Assembly: GCA_029243385.1 (NCBI GenBank)
Contig: JAQWSC010000001.1
Span: forward strand, 1-64,000
Origin: Flavobacteriaceae bacterium
GTDB lineage: Bacteria; Bacteroidota; Bacteroidia; Flavobacteriales; Flavobacteriaceae
Direction: 5' to 3'
Length of the DNA stretch: 64,000 nt
Shown: positions 8,991 through 16,751 of the stretch, piece by piece
Numbering within the stretch: the stretch's first letter is position 1
Layout of the letters: each line of letters starts with the position of its first letter
Notes under the pieces: generated by a model
Seen by the model: the letters and a program-made list of their open reading frames with translations, nothing else
The model's database searches: none
Told to the model about the DNA's origin: nothing
Made by a program: the position numbers and the translations under genes

Positions 8991-9662
8991 ATGGATATTA
9001 AAAAACAATGGATTGCCGAATTTATAGGAACATTTTCTATGGTATTTTGCGGTACAGCAGCAATGGCGGTAAACGAAGTAACCCAAGGCGGCATTGGACA
9101 TACGGGTGTTGCTATTACATGGGGATTGATTGTCATGGCAATGATTTATGCCTTTGGTGACATTTCGGGAGCTCACTTTAATCCTGCTGTAACTATCGGT
9201 TTTGCCTTTGCTAAAAAGTTTCCTTGGAAACGAGTGCCTGCCTATGTTTTGATTCAAATTTTAGCTGCTATTGCAGCCAGCTATCTAGTAGCCTACCTTT
9301 TTCCTGCCAGTGACACCTTAGGAGCTACCATTCCCACAGTAGATTACACGAGAGCCTTTGTTCTTGAATTTTTTCTCACCTTTTTACTAATGGTGACCAT
9401 CATCAATGTGTCAACGGGAAGTAAAGAAATTGGCCCCATTGCGGGAATTGCAATTGGAAGCGTAATATTGCTAGAAGCGATGTTTGCAGGCCCTATCACA
9501 AACGCATCAATGAATCCAGCTAGATCGATTGGTCCTGCGCTAGTTTCGGGCTACAAAGATCCTTTGTGGCTGTACATTATAGCTCCTATTTTGGGAGTCC
9601 TTTTGGCCGTAATTTCATGCAAATGGGTCAAAAATGATGCTTGCTGTAACAAAGATTGTTAA
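8991..9662 (+). CDS. MIP-family channel (aquaporin fold, NIP/AqpN-like filter)
   Basis: The 223-residue protein has six predicted membrane helices and two NPA boxes: HFNPAVT (64-66) and NASMNPARS (175-177). Aligning by eye with AqpZ and plant NIPs, the aromatic/arginine filter would be W44, A163, A172, R178. AqpZ has Phe, His, Thr, Arg; NIPs have Trp, Val, Ala, Arg. The segments TWGLIVMAMIY and AGPITNASMNPARSIGPA are also NIP-like. This suggests small uncharged solutes such as glycerol or metalloid hydroxides rather than water alone. The C-terminal tail is Cys-rich (CKWVKNDACCNKDC). It is last in the DUF2520-kdsC-maf unit, with a 9-base gap. Confidence 0.88.
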   Translation: MDIKKQWIAEFIGTFSMVFCGTAAMAVNEVTQGGIGHTGVAITWGLIVMAMIYAFGDISGAHFNPAVTIGFAFAKKFPWKRVPAYVLIQILAAIAASYLVAYLFPASDTLGATIPTVDYTRAFVLEFFLTFLLMVTIINVSTGSKEIGPIAGIAIGSVILLEAMFAGPITNASMNPARSIGPALVSGYKDPLWLYIIAPILGVLLAVISCKWVKNDACCNKDC

Positions 9663-9666
9663 GCTA

Positions 9667-9713
9667 TTGTTTAAAATATTGATTCAAACGTTAAACAAAA
9701 ATTAGTATCTTTG
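9667..9713 (+). promoter_or_regulatory. Promoter and predicted shared operator of the photolyase operon
   Basis: TATCTTTG (9706-9713) is a good -7 element, 13 bases before the ATG at 9727. AACGTTAAACAA (9687-9698) is the exact reverse complement of the 12-mer at 204-215 in the carotenoid-operon promoter. A second partial copy, TTGTTTAAAAT, lies at 9667-9677. The operator sits between the -33 and -7 regions, where a repressor would block RNA polymerase. The regulator assignment is inferred. Confidence 0.6.
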
Positions 9714-9726
9714 TGAAAAACCTTTC

Positions 9727-10191
9727 ATGAAGATCTATCAAAAACGCAGCATTCAAAAATTACCAATATCGGTAGAAAAAGCTTGGGATTTTCTTTCGGA
9801 TCCCAAGAACCTAAAGACCATTACCCCCGATTATATGGGTTTTGAAATTCTAAGCGGTGCTGATCGTTCAATGTATCCTGGGCAAATCATTCAATACATC
9901 GTAACACCCATTTTGGGGATTAAAACCAAATGGGTTACAGAGATAACTCATGTAAAAGAAGGCGCCTATTTTGTTGATGAACAGCGCTTTGGTCCATATG
10001 CATTGTGGCACCACAAACACTTCATAAAGCCCATAGAAGGAGGAACTGAAATGGAAGACATCATTGATTATAAAGTTCCTTTTGGGATTTTAGGACAATG
10101 CGTTCATCCTTTTTTAGTAAAACCCAAATTGAAAGAAATTTTTGAATACAGAGAAAAAAAATTGATTGAACTATTTGGAGAATTTAAATAA
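9727..10191 (+). CDS. SRPBCC-family ligand-binding protein
   Basis: The 154-residue protein has the START/Bet v 1-like helix-grip pattern of the SRPBCC superfamily: an N-terminal strand QKLPISVEKAWDFLSDPKNLKTITPDYMGFEI, a central DEQRFGPYALWHHKHFI, and a C-terminal helix. It is typical of the COG4276-type proteins found beside photolyase genes. Ligand and activity are unknown. It is the first gene of the photolyase operon, 6 bases before the SDR gene. Confidence 0.85.
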   Translation: MKIYQKRSIQKLPISVEKAWDFLSDPKNLKTITPDYMGFEILSGADRSMYPGQIIQYIVTPILGIKTKWVTEITHVKEGAYFVDEQRFGPYALWHHKHFIKPIEGGTEMEDIIDYKVPFGILGQCVHPFLVKPKLKEIFEYREKKLIELFGEFK

Positions 10192-10197
10192 CAAAAT

Positions 10198-10899
10198 ATG
10201 AAAAAAAATATTTTATTAATCGGCGGGTCGTATGGTATTGGTCATGAAACTGTAAAGCAGTTACACCAAAGTCACACGGTCTATGTGGCCTCAAGAACAT
10301 CGGAAAACTTATCGGGTTTAAACGTGCATCATATTCCTTTTGACGTCGCCACAGACAAATTGGACCTAACTCAATTGCCCGAGTCAATTGATGGGTTCGC
10401 TTATTTTCCTGGAAGCATCAATTTAAGGCCTTTCAAAGGACTTCGTCCCGAGATATTTGAAAAAGATTTTCGAATCAACGTCTTGTCCATGATTCAGGTA
10501 TTGCAAGACATATTACCAAAGTTATTAGCTTCGGAACAAGCCAGTGTTGTTTTGTACAGCACCGTTGCCGTTAAGGTGGGTATGCCGTTTCATACCAGTG
10601 TTGCAGCAGCAAAAGGAGCTATTGAAGGTTTTGCAAAATCATTGGCCGCAGAATACGCACCCAAGTTGCGTGTCAACGTCATTGCTCCCTCCCTTACCCA
10701 CACACCGTTGGCAGATAAATTTTTGAACAACGACATCAAAAAAGAAAAGGCCGCGCAGCGTCACCCACTCAAACGAGCAGGAGAAGCTACCGATGTCGCT
10801 GCTATGACTTCATTTTTGCTAGGAAATGAAAGCAATTGGATGACCGGGCAAATAGTAGGCGTTGACGGTGGAATATCCACTTTAAATACAGGTAATTGA
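10198..10899 (+). CDS. SDR-family protein lacking the catalytic tyrosine
   Basis: The 233-residue protein has a short-chain dehydrogenase fold. The nucleotide-binding loop is GGSYGIG (9-15), and the C-terminus ends with MTGQIVGVDGG. The usual YxxxK active site aligns to V135-A-A-A-K139, so the catalytic Tyr is replaced by Val while Lys remains. It may bind NAD(P) without classical dehydrogenase activity, or use a different residue. It lies between the SRPBCC gene and the photolyase gene, whose TTG start overlaps its stop (TTGA). Substrate is unknown. Confidence 0.85.
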   Translation: MKKNILLIGGSYGIGHETVKQLHQSHTVYVASRTSENLSGLNVHHIPFDVATDKLDLTQLPESIDGFAYFPGSINLRPFKGLRPEIFEKDFRINVLSMIQVLQDILPKLLASEQASVVLYSTVAVKVGMPFHTSVAAAKGAIEGFAKSLAAEYAPKLRVNVIAPSLTHTPLADKFLNNDIKKEKAAQRHPLKRAGEATDVAAMTSFLLGNESNWMTGQIVGVDGGISTLNTGN

Positions 10900-12194
10900 A
10901 ACAAAAAGTAGTGCTTTTTTGGTTTCGAAGAGACTTGCGTCTTGAAGACAATGCAGGATTGTATGCTGCATTGAACGGACCCTTTCCGGTACTTCCTATA
11001 TTTGTTTACGACACCGCTATCTTGGAAAAATTACCCAAGAAAGATGCAAGATTGGATTTCATTCACACATCCATTGCTCATCTTCAAAAGCAATTACAGC
11101 CCCTAGGGAAATCTATGACTACTTTTCAGGGAAATCCCCTCCAAGTGATCGAAAAACTTTTGGATACGTTTGCTGTTCAAAAAGTAGTTACCAATAGAGA
11201 TTACGAACCCTATGCCAGAGATCGGGACAGCAAAATAGCCTCCTTTTTGGAGTCCAAAGGAATTGAATTTGAAACACACAAAGATCATGTGTTATTTGAA
11301 AAATCAGAAGTTACCAAAGACGATGGATTGCCTTACAAAGTATATACTCCTTACTCACGGAAGTGGATGGCTGCTTTAGACAATACAGGTATAAAACATT
11401 TCCCTTCTGAAAACTGTTTGGAGCGTTTGCTTGCTTACGATCAAGCACTTTTGACACTAGAAAAGATTGGGTTTTCAGAAGCATCACATCGGGCTCCAGC
11501 TTATAATATATCCAACGATATCATTGATCAATACGAAGCAAGACGCAATTTCCCAGCAGTGGCAGGGACTTCCAAATTGGGAGTGCATTTGCGTTTTGGA
11601 ACCGTAAGTACTCGTAAAATGGTGGAAAAGGCTAAGAAAAGTAACGACATTACTTTTTTAAAAGAATTGATTTGGAGAGAGTTTTTCCAACAAATTCTTT
11701 GGCACTTTCCCCACACTCAAACGGATTGCTTTAAGCCTCAATACGAGCGCTTAGAATGGCGAAATAACGAAGACGAATTTAAAAAATGGTGTGAAGGAAA
11801 GACCGGATATCCCTTTGTAGATGCTGGCATGCGAGAACTCAATGCAACCGGTTTTATGCACAACAGAGTGCGGATGCTGGTCGGCAGTTTTTTGTGCAAA
11901 CATTTGTTGATCGACTGGCGTTGGGGCGAAGCTTATTTTGCTGAAAAATTATTGGATTATGAAATGGCAAGCAATGTAGGAAACTGGCAATGGGTAGCCG
12001 GATGTGGAGTAGATGCCGCGCCGTATTTTAGGGTTTTCAATCCCACCGATCAGATTAAAAAATTTGACAAAGCCCATGAATACATTAAAAAATGGGTGCC
12101 CGAATATCAAGAACTGAACTATCCAATGCCCATTGTAGAACACAAAATGGCGCGAGAACGCTGCTTAGAGGTGTACAAAAGTGCCTTAAAATAG
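10896..12194 (+). CDS. phr: Deoxyribodipyrimidine photolyase (class I-like)
   Basis: The 432-residue flavoprotein would repair cyclobutane pyrimidine dimers using blue light. The N-terminal antenna-binding Rossmann domain begins [11 protein letters not shown]; the C-terminal FAD domain has [50 protein letters not shown] and the [20 protein letters not shown] segment that lines the FAD pocket. The start is TTG at 10896, overlapping the SDR stop by four bases; [11 protein letters not shown] is the expected N-terminus, so no long extension is missing. 6-4 photolyase or cryptochrome activity cannot be excluded by eye. Confidence 0.92.
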   Translation: MKQKVVLFWFRRDLRLEDNAGLYAALNGPFPVLPIFVYDTAILEKLPKKDARLDFIHTSIAHLQKQLQPLGKSMTTFQGNPLQVIEKLLDTFAVQKVVTNRDYEPYARDRDSKIASFLESKGIEFETHKDHVLFEKSEVTKDDGLPYKVYTPYSRKWMAALDNTGIKHFPSENCLERLLAYDQALLTLEKIGFSEASHRAPAYNISNDIIDQYEARRNFPAVAGTSKLGVHLRFGTVSTRKMVEKAKKSNDITFLKELIWREFFQQILWHFPHTQTDCFKPQYERLEWRNNEDEFKKWCEGKTGYPFVDAGMRELNATGFMHNRVRMLVGSFLCKHLLIDWRWGEAYFAEKLLDYEMASNVGNWQWVAGCGVDAAPYFRVFNPTDQIKKFDKAHEYIKKWVPEYQELNYPMPIVEHKMARERCLEVYKSALK

Positions 12195-12195
12195 C

Positions 12196-12357
12196 ATGAA
12201 ACGGATTTCCAAACACAACTTACCTACCAAAGTATGTGTAGTGTGCGACCGCCCTTTCTCATGGCGAAAAAAATGGGAGAAAGTATGGGATGAAGTAAAA
12301 TATTGTAGCAAACGTTGTAATAATGAAAGGAACAGCCATCGTATGGTATCGAAATGA
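12196..12357 (+). CDS. DUF2256 small zinc-ribbon protein
   Basis: This 53-residue protein is encoded between the two photolyases. It reads [20 protein letters not shown] at its start and contains CxxC at 14-17 and YCSKRC at 36-41, a four-Cys zinc-binding pattern, plus the WRKKW and [12 protein letters not shown] core of DUF2256. This family is known to sit next to photolyase/cryptochrome genes; its role is unknown. The ATG lies one base after the photolyase stop. Its last 35 bases overlap the start of the DASH gene in another frame. Confidence 0.88.
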   Translation: MKRISKHNLPTKVCVVCDRPFSWRKKWEKVWDEVKYCSKRCNNERNSHRMVSK

Positions 12358-13627
12358 TTTGAGGGTTCAAGACCATCAATCGTTATTCTTGGCAACCCAC
12401 AGTCATCAGCGGGTTATTACCTATTACACCTTTGATCCCACTCATTATCAAACCACTTCTTGGGGTTTTAAAAAAACGGAAAAATACCGCGCTCAATTTT
12501 TAATCGAAACGGTTAGGGCTTTGCAAAAAGAACTTGAAGCTCTCAATATTACATTGGTTATTGGACAAAAATCGCCTAGGGTGGAGCTACCCAACCTCAT
12601 CAACCAATGGAATGCAACGCATGTGTATTTACAAAAAGAATGGACTTCGGAAGAACAAAACACACTTAGAGAAGTGCAAAAAAATTGCGTTGAAAGTGTA
12701 GTTTTTTCTGAACATTACGATCAGTTTTTGTTTCATCCCAGCGATATTCCGTTTGAAATCCAACAGTTGCCCGAGGTTTTTACCCAATTTCGAAAACAAT
12801 GCGAAGCAAAAGCCTCGGTACGCCCGCTGATTTTAGAGGTGCAATGCATGCCCAAAGAAAATATACTTTCGGAACGCTACTCTACCCCATCGTTATACGA
12901 TTTGGGACTTGACAATCCATCCCAAGACAGTCGAACCGCATTTCCTTTTAAAGGAGGAACGCAAGCGGGAAAGGAACGCATGCAGTATTACGGTTGGGAA
13001 AGCAAAAAATTGTCCTATTACAAAAAAACACGAAATGGGTTGCTAGGTAAAGACTACAGCTCCAAATACTCGGCCTGGCTTGCCAATGGCAGCCTTTCGC
13101 CCAGAACGATTTATTGGGACTTGATGGACTACGAACGCAATGTTGAAAAAAATCAATCGACGTATTGGTTATTTTTTGAACTAGTCTGGCGGGATTATTT
13201 CAAATACATTTCATTGAAACACAGAAATTATATTTTCTACCTTGGAGGAATAAAAGATAGAGACTACGCTTGGAAAAACGATACACAAACTGTTTTGCAA
13301 TGGATTGAAGGGCAAACCGCAGAGCCTTTTGTCAATGCCAATATGTTGGAATTAAAAAACACGGGGTGGATGAGCAATCGAGGGCGGCAAAATGTAGCTA
13401 GTTATCTGACCAAAAACCTTCACATGGATTGGCGTATTGGAGCGGCTTATTTTGAGGCGATGCTGATTGATTATGATGTGCATAGCAACTACGGAAACTG
13501 GATGTATGTAGCAGGTGTTGGCAACGATCCTCGCGATCGAAAATTCAATATATCCCTTCAAGCCCAACGCTATGACTCCAAAGGCGCTTATCAAAAAAAA
13601 TGGTTACAAAACACCCTATTCTCATGA
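12323..13627 (+). CDS. DASH-type cryptochrome/photolyase
   Basis: The 434-residue protein has the photolyase fold starting [15 protein letters not shown]. The FAD-domain signatures are of the DASH type: [40 protein letters not shown], and [20 protein letters not shown] followed by [16 protein letters not shown] proteins repair dimers in single-stranded or looped DNA and may also signal. The start lies inside the DUF2256 gene, 35 bases before its stop, giving unusual overlap. The stop overlaps the next start as ATGA. Confidence 0.9.
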   Translation: MKGTAIVWYRNDLRVQDHQSLFLATHSHQRVITYYTFDPTHYQTTSWGFKKTEKYRAQFLIETVRALQKELEALNITLVIGQKSPRVELPNLINQWNATHVYLQKEWTSEEQNTLREVQKNCVESVVFSEHYDQFLFHPSDIPFEIQQLPEVFTQFRKQCEAKASVRPLILEVQCMPKENILSERYSTPSLYDLGLDNPSQDSRTAFPFKGGTQAGKERMQYYGWESKKLSYYKKTRNGLLGKDYSSKYSAWLANGSLSPRTIYWDLMDYERNVEKNQSTYWLFFELVWRDYFKYISLKHRNYIFYLGGIKDRDYAWKNDTQTVLQWIEGQTAEPFVNANMLELKNTGWMSNRGRQNVASYLTKNLHMDWRIGAAYFEAMLIDYDVHSNYGNWMYVAGVGNDPRDRKFNISLQAQRYDSKGAYQKKWLQNTLFS

Positions 13628-15156
13628 CAGTAAGACTTTTGCTTGGCGATCAACTCAACTTGCAGCATTCATGGTTTCAGCAGGTAAACCCTAAAGTTAC
13701 CTATGTCATGTTTGAAATGCGTCAGGAAACCGATTACGTCAAACATCACATTCAAAAAATTGTTGCTTTTTTTGGAGCTATGCGTTCGTTTGCCGACGCC
13801 CTCCAAAAACAAGGACATTCGGTAGTGTATTATCGTATTGGAGATTCGCAAAACACACAACAACTTACCCAAAACCTTCTTCAGGTAATGGATCAGTGTG
13901 ATGCAACTGCGTTTACGTATTTGCACCCAGACGAATATCGGTTGGAAAAGCAATTGCAAGCGTTTTGTGATACGCTATCTATAGCGACAGCGGCATTTGA
14001 CACGGAGCATTTTTTAACTACAAGAGCTACCCTTAAAGAGTTTTATAGCGGGAAAAAGCAGTTTGTGATGGAGTTTTTTTATCGCAAAATGCGAAAGCAA
14101 TTTGACATTCTAATGTTGGCAGGGCAACCCGAAGGAGGCACATGGAATTTTGACAAAAACAATCGCAACAAATGGAAAGGCGCTGATCCCATTCCGAAAG
14201 CCTACGTGCCTAAGGCAAGGAATATCACTGCGATTTATAACGAGGTAGTGGAAAGCGGAATTGTCACTTTGGGAACGTTTAATGCTGATGCATTTTTGTA
14301 CCCTACTTCACGTGAGCAAGCTTTGGAACAACTCCAATATTTTTGTGAGCATTTACTTTACCTTTTTGGCACTTACCAAGACGCCATGCATACCGATGAG
14401 GAAAATTTGTTTCATTCGAGAATTTCTTTTGCCCTTAATGCCAAAATTATCAGTCCTTTGGAAGTAGTGAGTCATGCCATTGCACATTACAGAGAAAACA
14501 CGACAACCATTAGTCTGTCTCAGATAGAAGGTTTTGTTAGACAAATTATTGGATGGCGAGAATACATACGCGGGATGTATTGGATGGAAATGCCTCAATA
14601 CAAAACACGCAACGAACTGGAAAATACCCGTCCACTTCCTTCTTTTTATTGGGATGGAAACACCCAAATGAATTGTCTAAAACACAGCATTCAAAATTCA
14701 TTGGATCATGCGTATGCACACCACATACAGCGACTGATGATTACCGGAAATTTTGCCTTACTCACCCAAACCCACCCCGACGAAGTGGATCAGTGGTATT
14801 TGGGAATCTATGCCGATGCTATTGAGTGGGTGCAATTGCCCAACACCCGCGGAATGAGCCAGTATGCCGACGGGGGAAAAGTTGCGACCAAACCCTATAT
14901 TTCGTCGGGAGCTTATATTCATAAAATGAGTAATTATTGTGCATCGTGTAGCTACAACCACAAAAAAAGATTGGGAGACGATGCTTGTCCGTTCAACAGT
15001 TTGTATTGGAATTTTTTGGACGACAAACGCTCCTACCTCAAAAACAACCATCGTATGGGAATTATGTACCGTTTATTGGATAAAATTCCCGCCGAAGAAT
15101 TGGCCGCCCTAAAAGAACGTGCCTACCAAGTAATAACCCATCCCGAACGATTTTAA
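13624..15156 (+). CDS. Iron-sulphur bacterial cryptochrome/photolyase (FeS-BCP, PhrB-like)
   Basis: The protein has 510 residues from the ATG at 13624 ([12 protein letters not shown]), chosen because it overlaps the DASH stop as ATGA; an upstream ATG at 13600 would add eight residues. Four cysteines at 351, 439, 442 and 455 match the spacing of the [4Fe-4S] ligands of Agrobacterium PhrB (350, 438, 441, 454). The conserved GFVRQIIGWREYIRGMYW and MITGNFALL segments of this family are present. FeS-BCPs repair (6-4) photoproducts and use 6,7-dimethyl-8-ribityllumazine as antenna, the product of ribH at 3894. Confidence 0.94.
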   Translation: MTVRLLLGDQLNLQHSWFQQVNPKVTYVMFEMRQETDYVKHHIQKIVAFFGAMRSFADALQKQGHSVVYYRIGDSQNTQQLTQNLLQVMDQCDATAFTYLHPDEYRLEKQLQAFCDTLSIATAAFDTEHFLTTRATLKEFYSGKKQFVMEFFYRKMRKQFDILMLAGQPEGGTWNFDKNNRNKWKGADPIPKAYVPKARNITAIYNEVVESGIVTLGTFNADAFLYPTSREQALEQLQYFCEHLLYLFGTYQDAMHTDEENLFHSRISFALNAKIISPLEVVSHAIAHYRENTTTISLSQIEGFVRQIIGWREYIRGMYWMEMPQYKTRNELENTRPLPSFYWDGNTQMNCLKHSIQNSLDHAYAHHIQRLMITGNFALLTQTHPDEVDQWYLGIYADAIEWVQLPNTRGMSQYADGGKVATKPYISSGAYIHKMSNYCASCSYNHKKRLGDDACPFNSLYWNFLDDKRSYLKNNHRMGIMYRLLDKIPAEELAALKERAYQVITHPERF

Positions 15157-15164
15157 TTGTTAGT

Positions 15165-15449
15165 ATGAAAAAAACACCTCCTTCCTTTAGCCCACAAGAA
15201 ATTGACCGTATCATAGAAATGGCCTGGGAAGACCGTACTCCTTTTGATGCTATTGCGTTTCAGTTTGGAATTAAGGAACAGGAAGTTATTGAGCTGATGC
15301 GCTCCGAAATGAAAGCCTCTAGCTTTCGTATGTGGCGCAAACGCGTACAAGGAAGAAGCACCAAACACGCCCAACGAAGAGGCGATGACGTTAACCGTTT
15401 TAAATGTTCTCGACAACGCAGCACGGGAAACAAAATTTCCAAGCGGTAA
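15165..15449 (+). CDS. TIGR03643-family protein
   Basis: The 94-residue basic protein fits the TIGR03643 pattern: LSPQEIDRII-like opening (SPQEIDRIIEMAWEDRTPFD), a helix-turn-helix-like FGIKEQEVIELMR, and RMWRKRVQGRSTKH near the end. The family is known to cluster with photolyases and DUF2256; its function is unknown. A DNA-binding role is plausible from the HTH-like middle and the basic tail. It follows the FeS-BCP gene by 8 bases and closes the operon; no convincing hairpin terminator follows. Confidence 0.84.
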   Translation: MKKTPPSFSPQEIDRIIEMAWEDRTPFDAIAFQFGIKEQEVIELMRSEMKASSFRMWRKRVQGRSTKHAQRRGDDVNRFKCSRQRSTGNKISKR

Positions 15450-15632
15450 TTCACTTTTTTATTTTTTTTTGGACATTATAGATATGGAATTTAAAATACA
15501 TTTGCCAAAACTGTATAACCGCGATTAAAGCACCTATCCCTCCGCAAGCTCTGGGTAATTTTACTAAATCTTTCTAGATTATATAAACTTCCTCTAACAA
15601 GCTCAGGTATTTATTTATTATATTTATAACTT

Positions 15633-15640
15633 TATATTTG
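15633..15640 (+). promoter_or_regulatory. -7 promoter element for the FkbM methyltransferase gene
   Basis: TATATTTG matches TAnnTTTG and lies 50 bases before the ATG at 15691. The 240-base gap 15450-15690 is otherwise AT-rich and holds no open frame or RNA gene that I can support. It marks the boundary between the photolyase operon and the next transcription unit. Confidence 0.5.
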
Positions 15641-15690
15641 CAACGAAATTATACACCAAACCATTTCAATTCCTTCACAAAAAGCTTTTA

Positions 15691-16395
15691 ATGAATACTC
15701 AATCAAACACATTAATTTATCGTAAGGTTCGTTCAAAATCCATCCCAATTCAAAAAGTATGTGAAGTAGGGGTTTATTTACCCGAAACCTCAAATATTAT
15801 AGACTTTATCAAACAAGGTGTAGAAACAATTCTTATTGAGCCTGAACCCAATTCAATTCAAGCCATCAAATCGTATTTCCACGATTATAACAATGTTACA
15901 CTGCTTCCGATAGCAATATACAAGCACAATGGCACTCTTACGTTGTCTAAGGCAGAAGCATCGACATTTGTGTCAGATTTGCCCATGAGTCCGGCATTGG
16001 TAAATGATCAGTATCAAATAGATGATAAAAAAAACATTGTGGTGGAATGTAAGTTGTTTTCAGCTATTGATAAAGGAAATATCGATTTACTCAGTATCGA
16101 TACCGAAGGGAGTGAGTGGTATGTGCTTTCAACCATGATTAGTCGTCCGAAAATCATTTCTATTGAAACTCATGGCAAATTTTATATAAATCCTTTTATA
16201 AAAGATATCAAAAAGTGGATGACAGAAAACGATTATGAGGTATGGTTTAAAGATAAAACCGATACTGTTTTTTGTAGAAAAGGACTCATCAATTTTAGCC
16301 TAAAAGAAAAAATCAACTTGCAACTTACTATGTTGTATTTGTGGATTCGAAGAAACAAAAAAGCCATTTCATTTAAATCCATAAAATCTTGCTAG
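15691..16395 (+). CDS. FkbM-family SAM-dependent methyltransferase
   Basis: The 234-residue protein matches the FkbM methyltransferase pattern: SAM-binding EVGVYLPETSNIIDFI, the acidic ribose-binding loop ILIEPEPNSI, and the characteristic IDLLSIDTEGSEWYVL followed by IISIETHG. Such enzymes usually O-methylate sugars of glycans or natural products. No glycosyltransferase or polysaccharide genes are adjacent, so the substrate is unknown. The stop overlaps the TTG start of the DUF1272 gene. Confidence 0.87.
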   Translation: MNTQSNTLIYRKVRSKSIPIQKVCEVGVYLPETSNIIDFIKQGVETILIEPEPNSIQAIKSYFHDYNNVTLLPIAIYKHNGTLTLSKAEASTFVSDLPMSPALVNDQYQIDDKKNIVVECKLFSAIDKGNIDLLSIDTEGSEWYVLSTMISRPKIISIETHGKFYINPFIKDIKKWMTENDYEVWFKDKTDTVFCRKGLINFSLKEKINLQLTMLYLWIRRNKKAISFKSIKSC

Positions 16396-16670
16396 AGATA
16401 AGGCTCAATTGTGAAAATTGTGATAAAAGCTTACCAAATGATAGCGACGAGGCAATGATATGTACATACGAATGTACCTATTGCATGGATTGCGTGAATA
16501 ATGTGCTAAAAAATGTATGCCCCAATTGTGGTGGCGGATTTGAAAAAAGACCCTCAAGACCCAAAAAACAGCTTCAAAATCACCCTCCTAGAAAAGATGC
16601 GATTTTAAAACCCGTTATAGAAAATCGGTTTTTAGAAAAAAACATTGGAATCCATCCAAGAAAAAGATAG
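16389..16670 (+). CDS. DUF1272 zinc-binding protein
   Basis: This 93-residue protein has a predicted TTG start at 16389 overlapping the FkbM stop by 7 bases; MLEIRLNCENCDK is the usual DUF1272 N-terminus, which supports that start. Residues 8-49 hold a treble-clef-like cysteine array (CENC, CTYECTYC, C, CPNCGG), so it should bind zinc. The C-terminal 40 residues are basic and Pro-rich and unlike the family core. Function is unknown. Confidence 0.82.
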   Translation: MLEIRLNCENCDKSLPNDSDEAMICTYECTYCMDCVNNVLKNVCPNCGGGFEKRPSRPKKQLQNHPPRKDAILKPVIENRFLEKNIGIHPRKR

Positions 16671-16696
16671 TTATTTATAGAAAAGGGAAGATATAC

Positions 16697-16718
16697 ATCC
16701 CATTCTTACTGGGATTTT
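16697..16718. terminator. Possible terminator between DUF1272 and murA
   Basis: ATCCCA (16697-16702) and TGGGAT (16710-16715) form a six-base-pair stem with a seven-base loop, followed by a short T run. It sits between convergent genes, where a terminator is expected, but the stem is short and the T tract weak. Confidence 0.35.
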
Positions 16719-16751
16719 CACCCCACTCAGAACCTTGGAAATCAGAAATAT

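Noticed and set aside
13600-13623. Upstream ATG for the FeS-BCP gene
   Set aside because: It would overlap the DASH gene by 28 bases. The ATG at 13624 gives the ATGA overlap and the family-typical [11 protein letters not shown] start.
15384-15396. GACGTTAACCG resembling the TTAACGTTAA operator
   Set aside because: It lies inside the TIGR03643 coding region, lacks the TTGTTT part and has no promoter next to it.
16697-16715. Inverted repeat after DUF1272 as a regulatory operator
   Set aside because: It lies between convergent genes where no promoter is expected; a weak terminator is the simpler reading.
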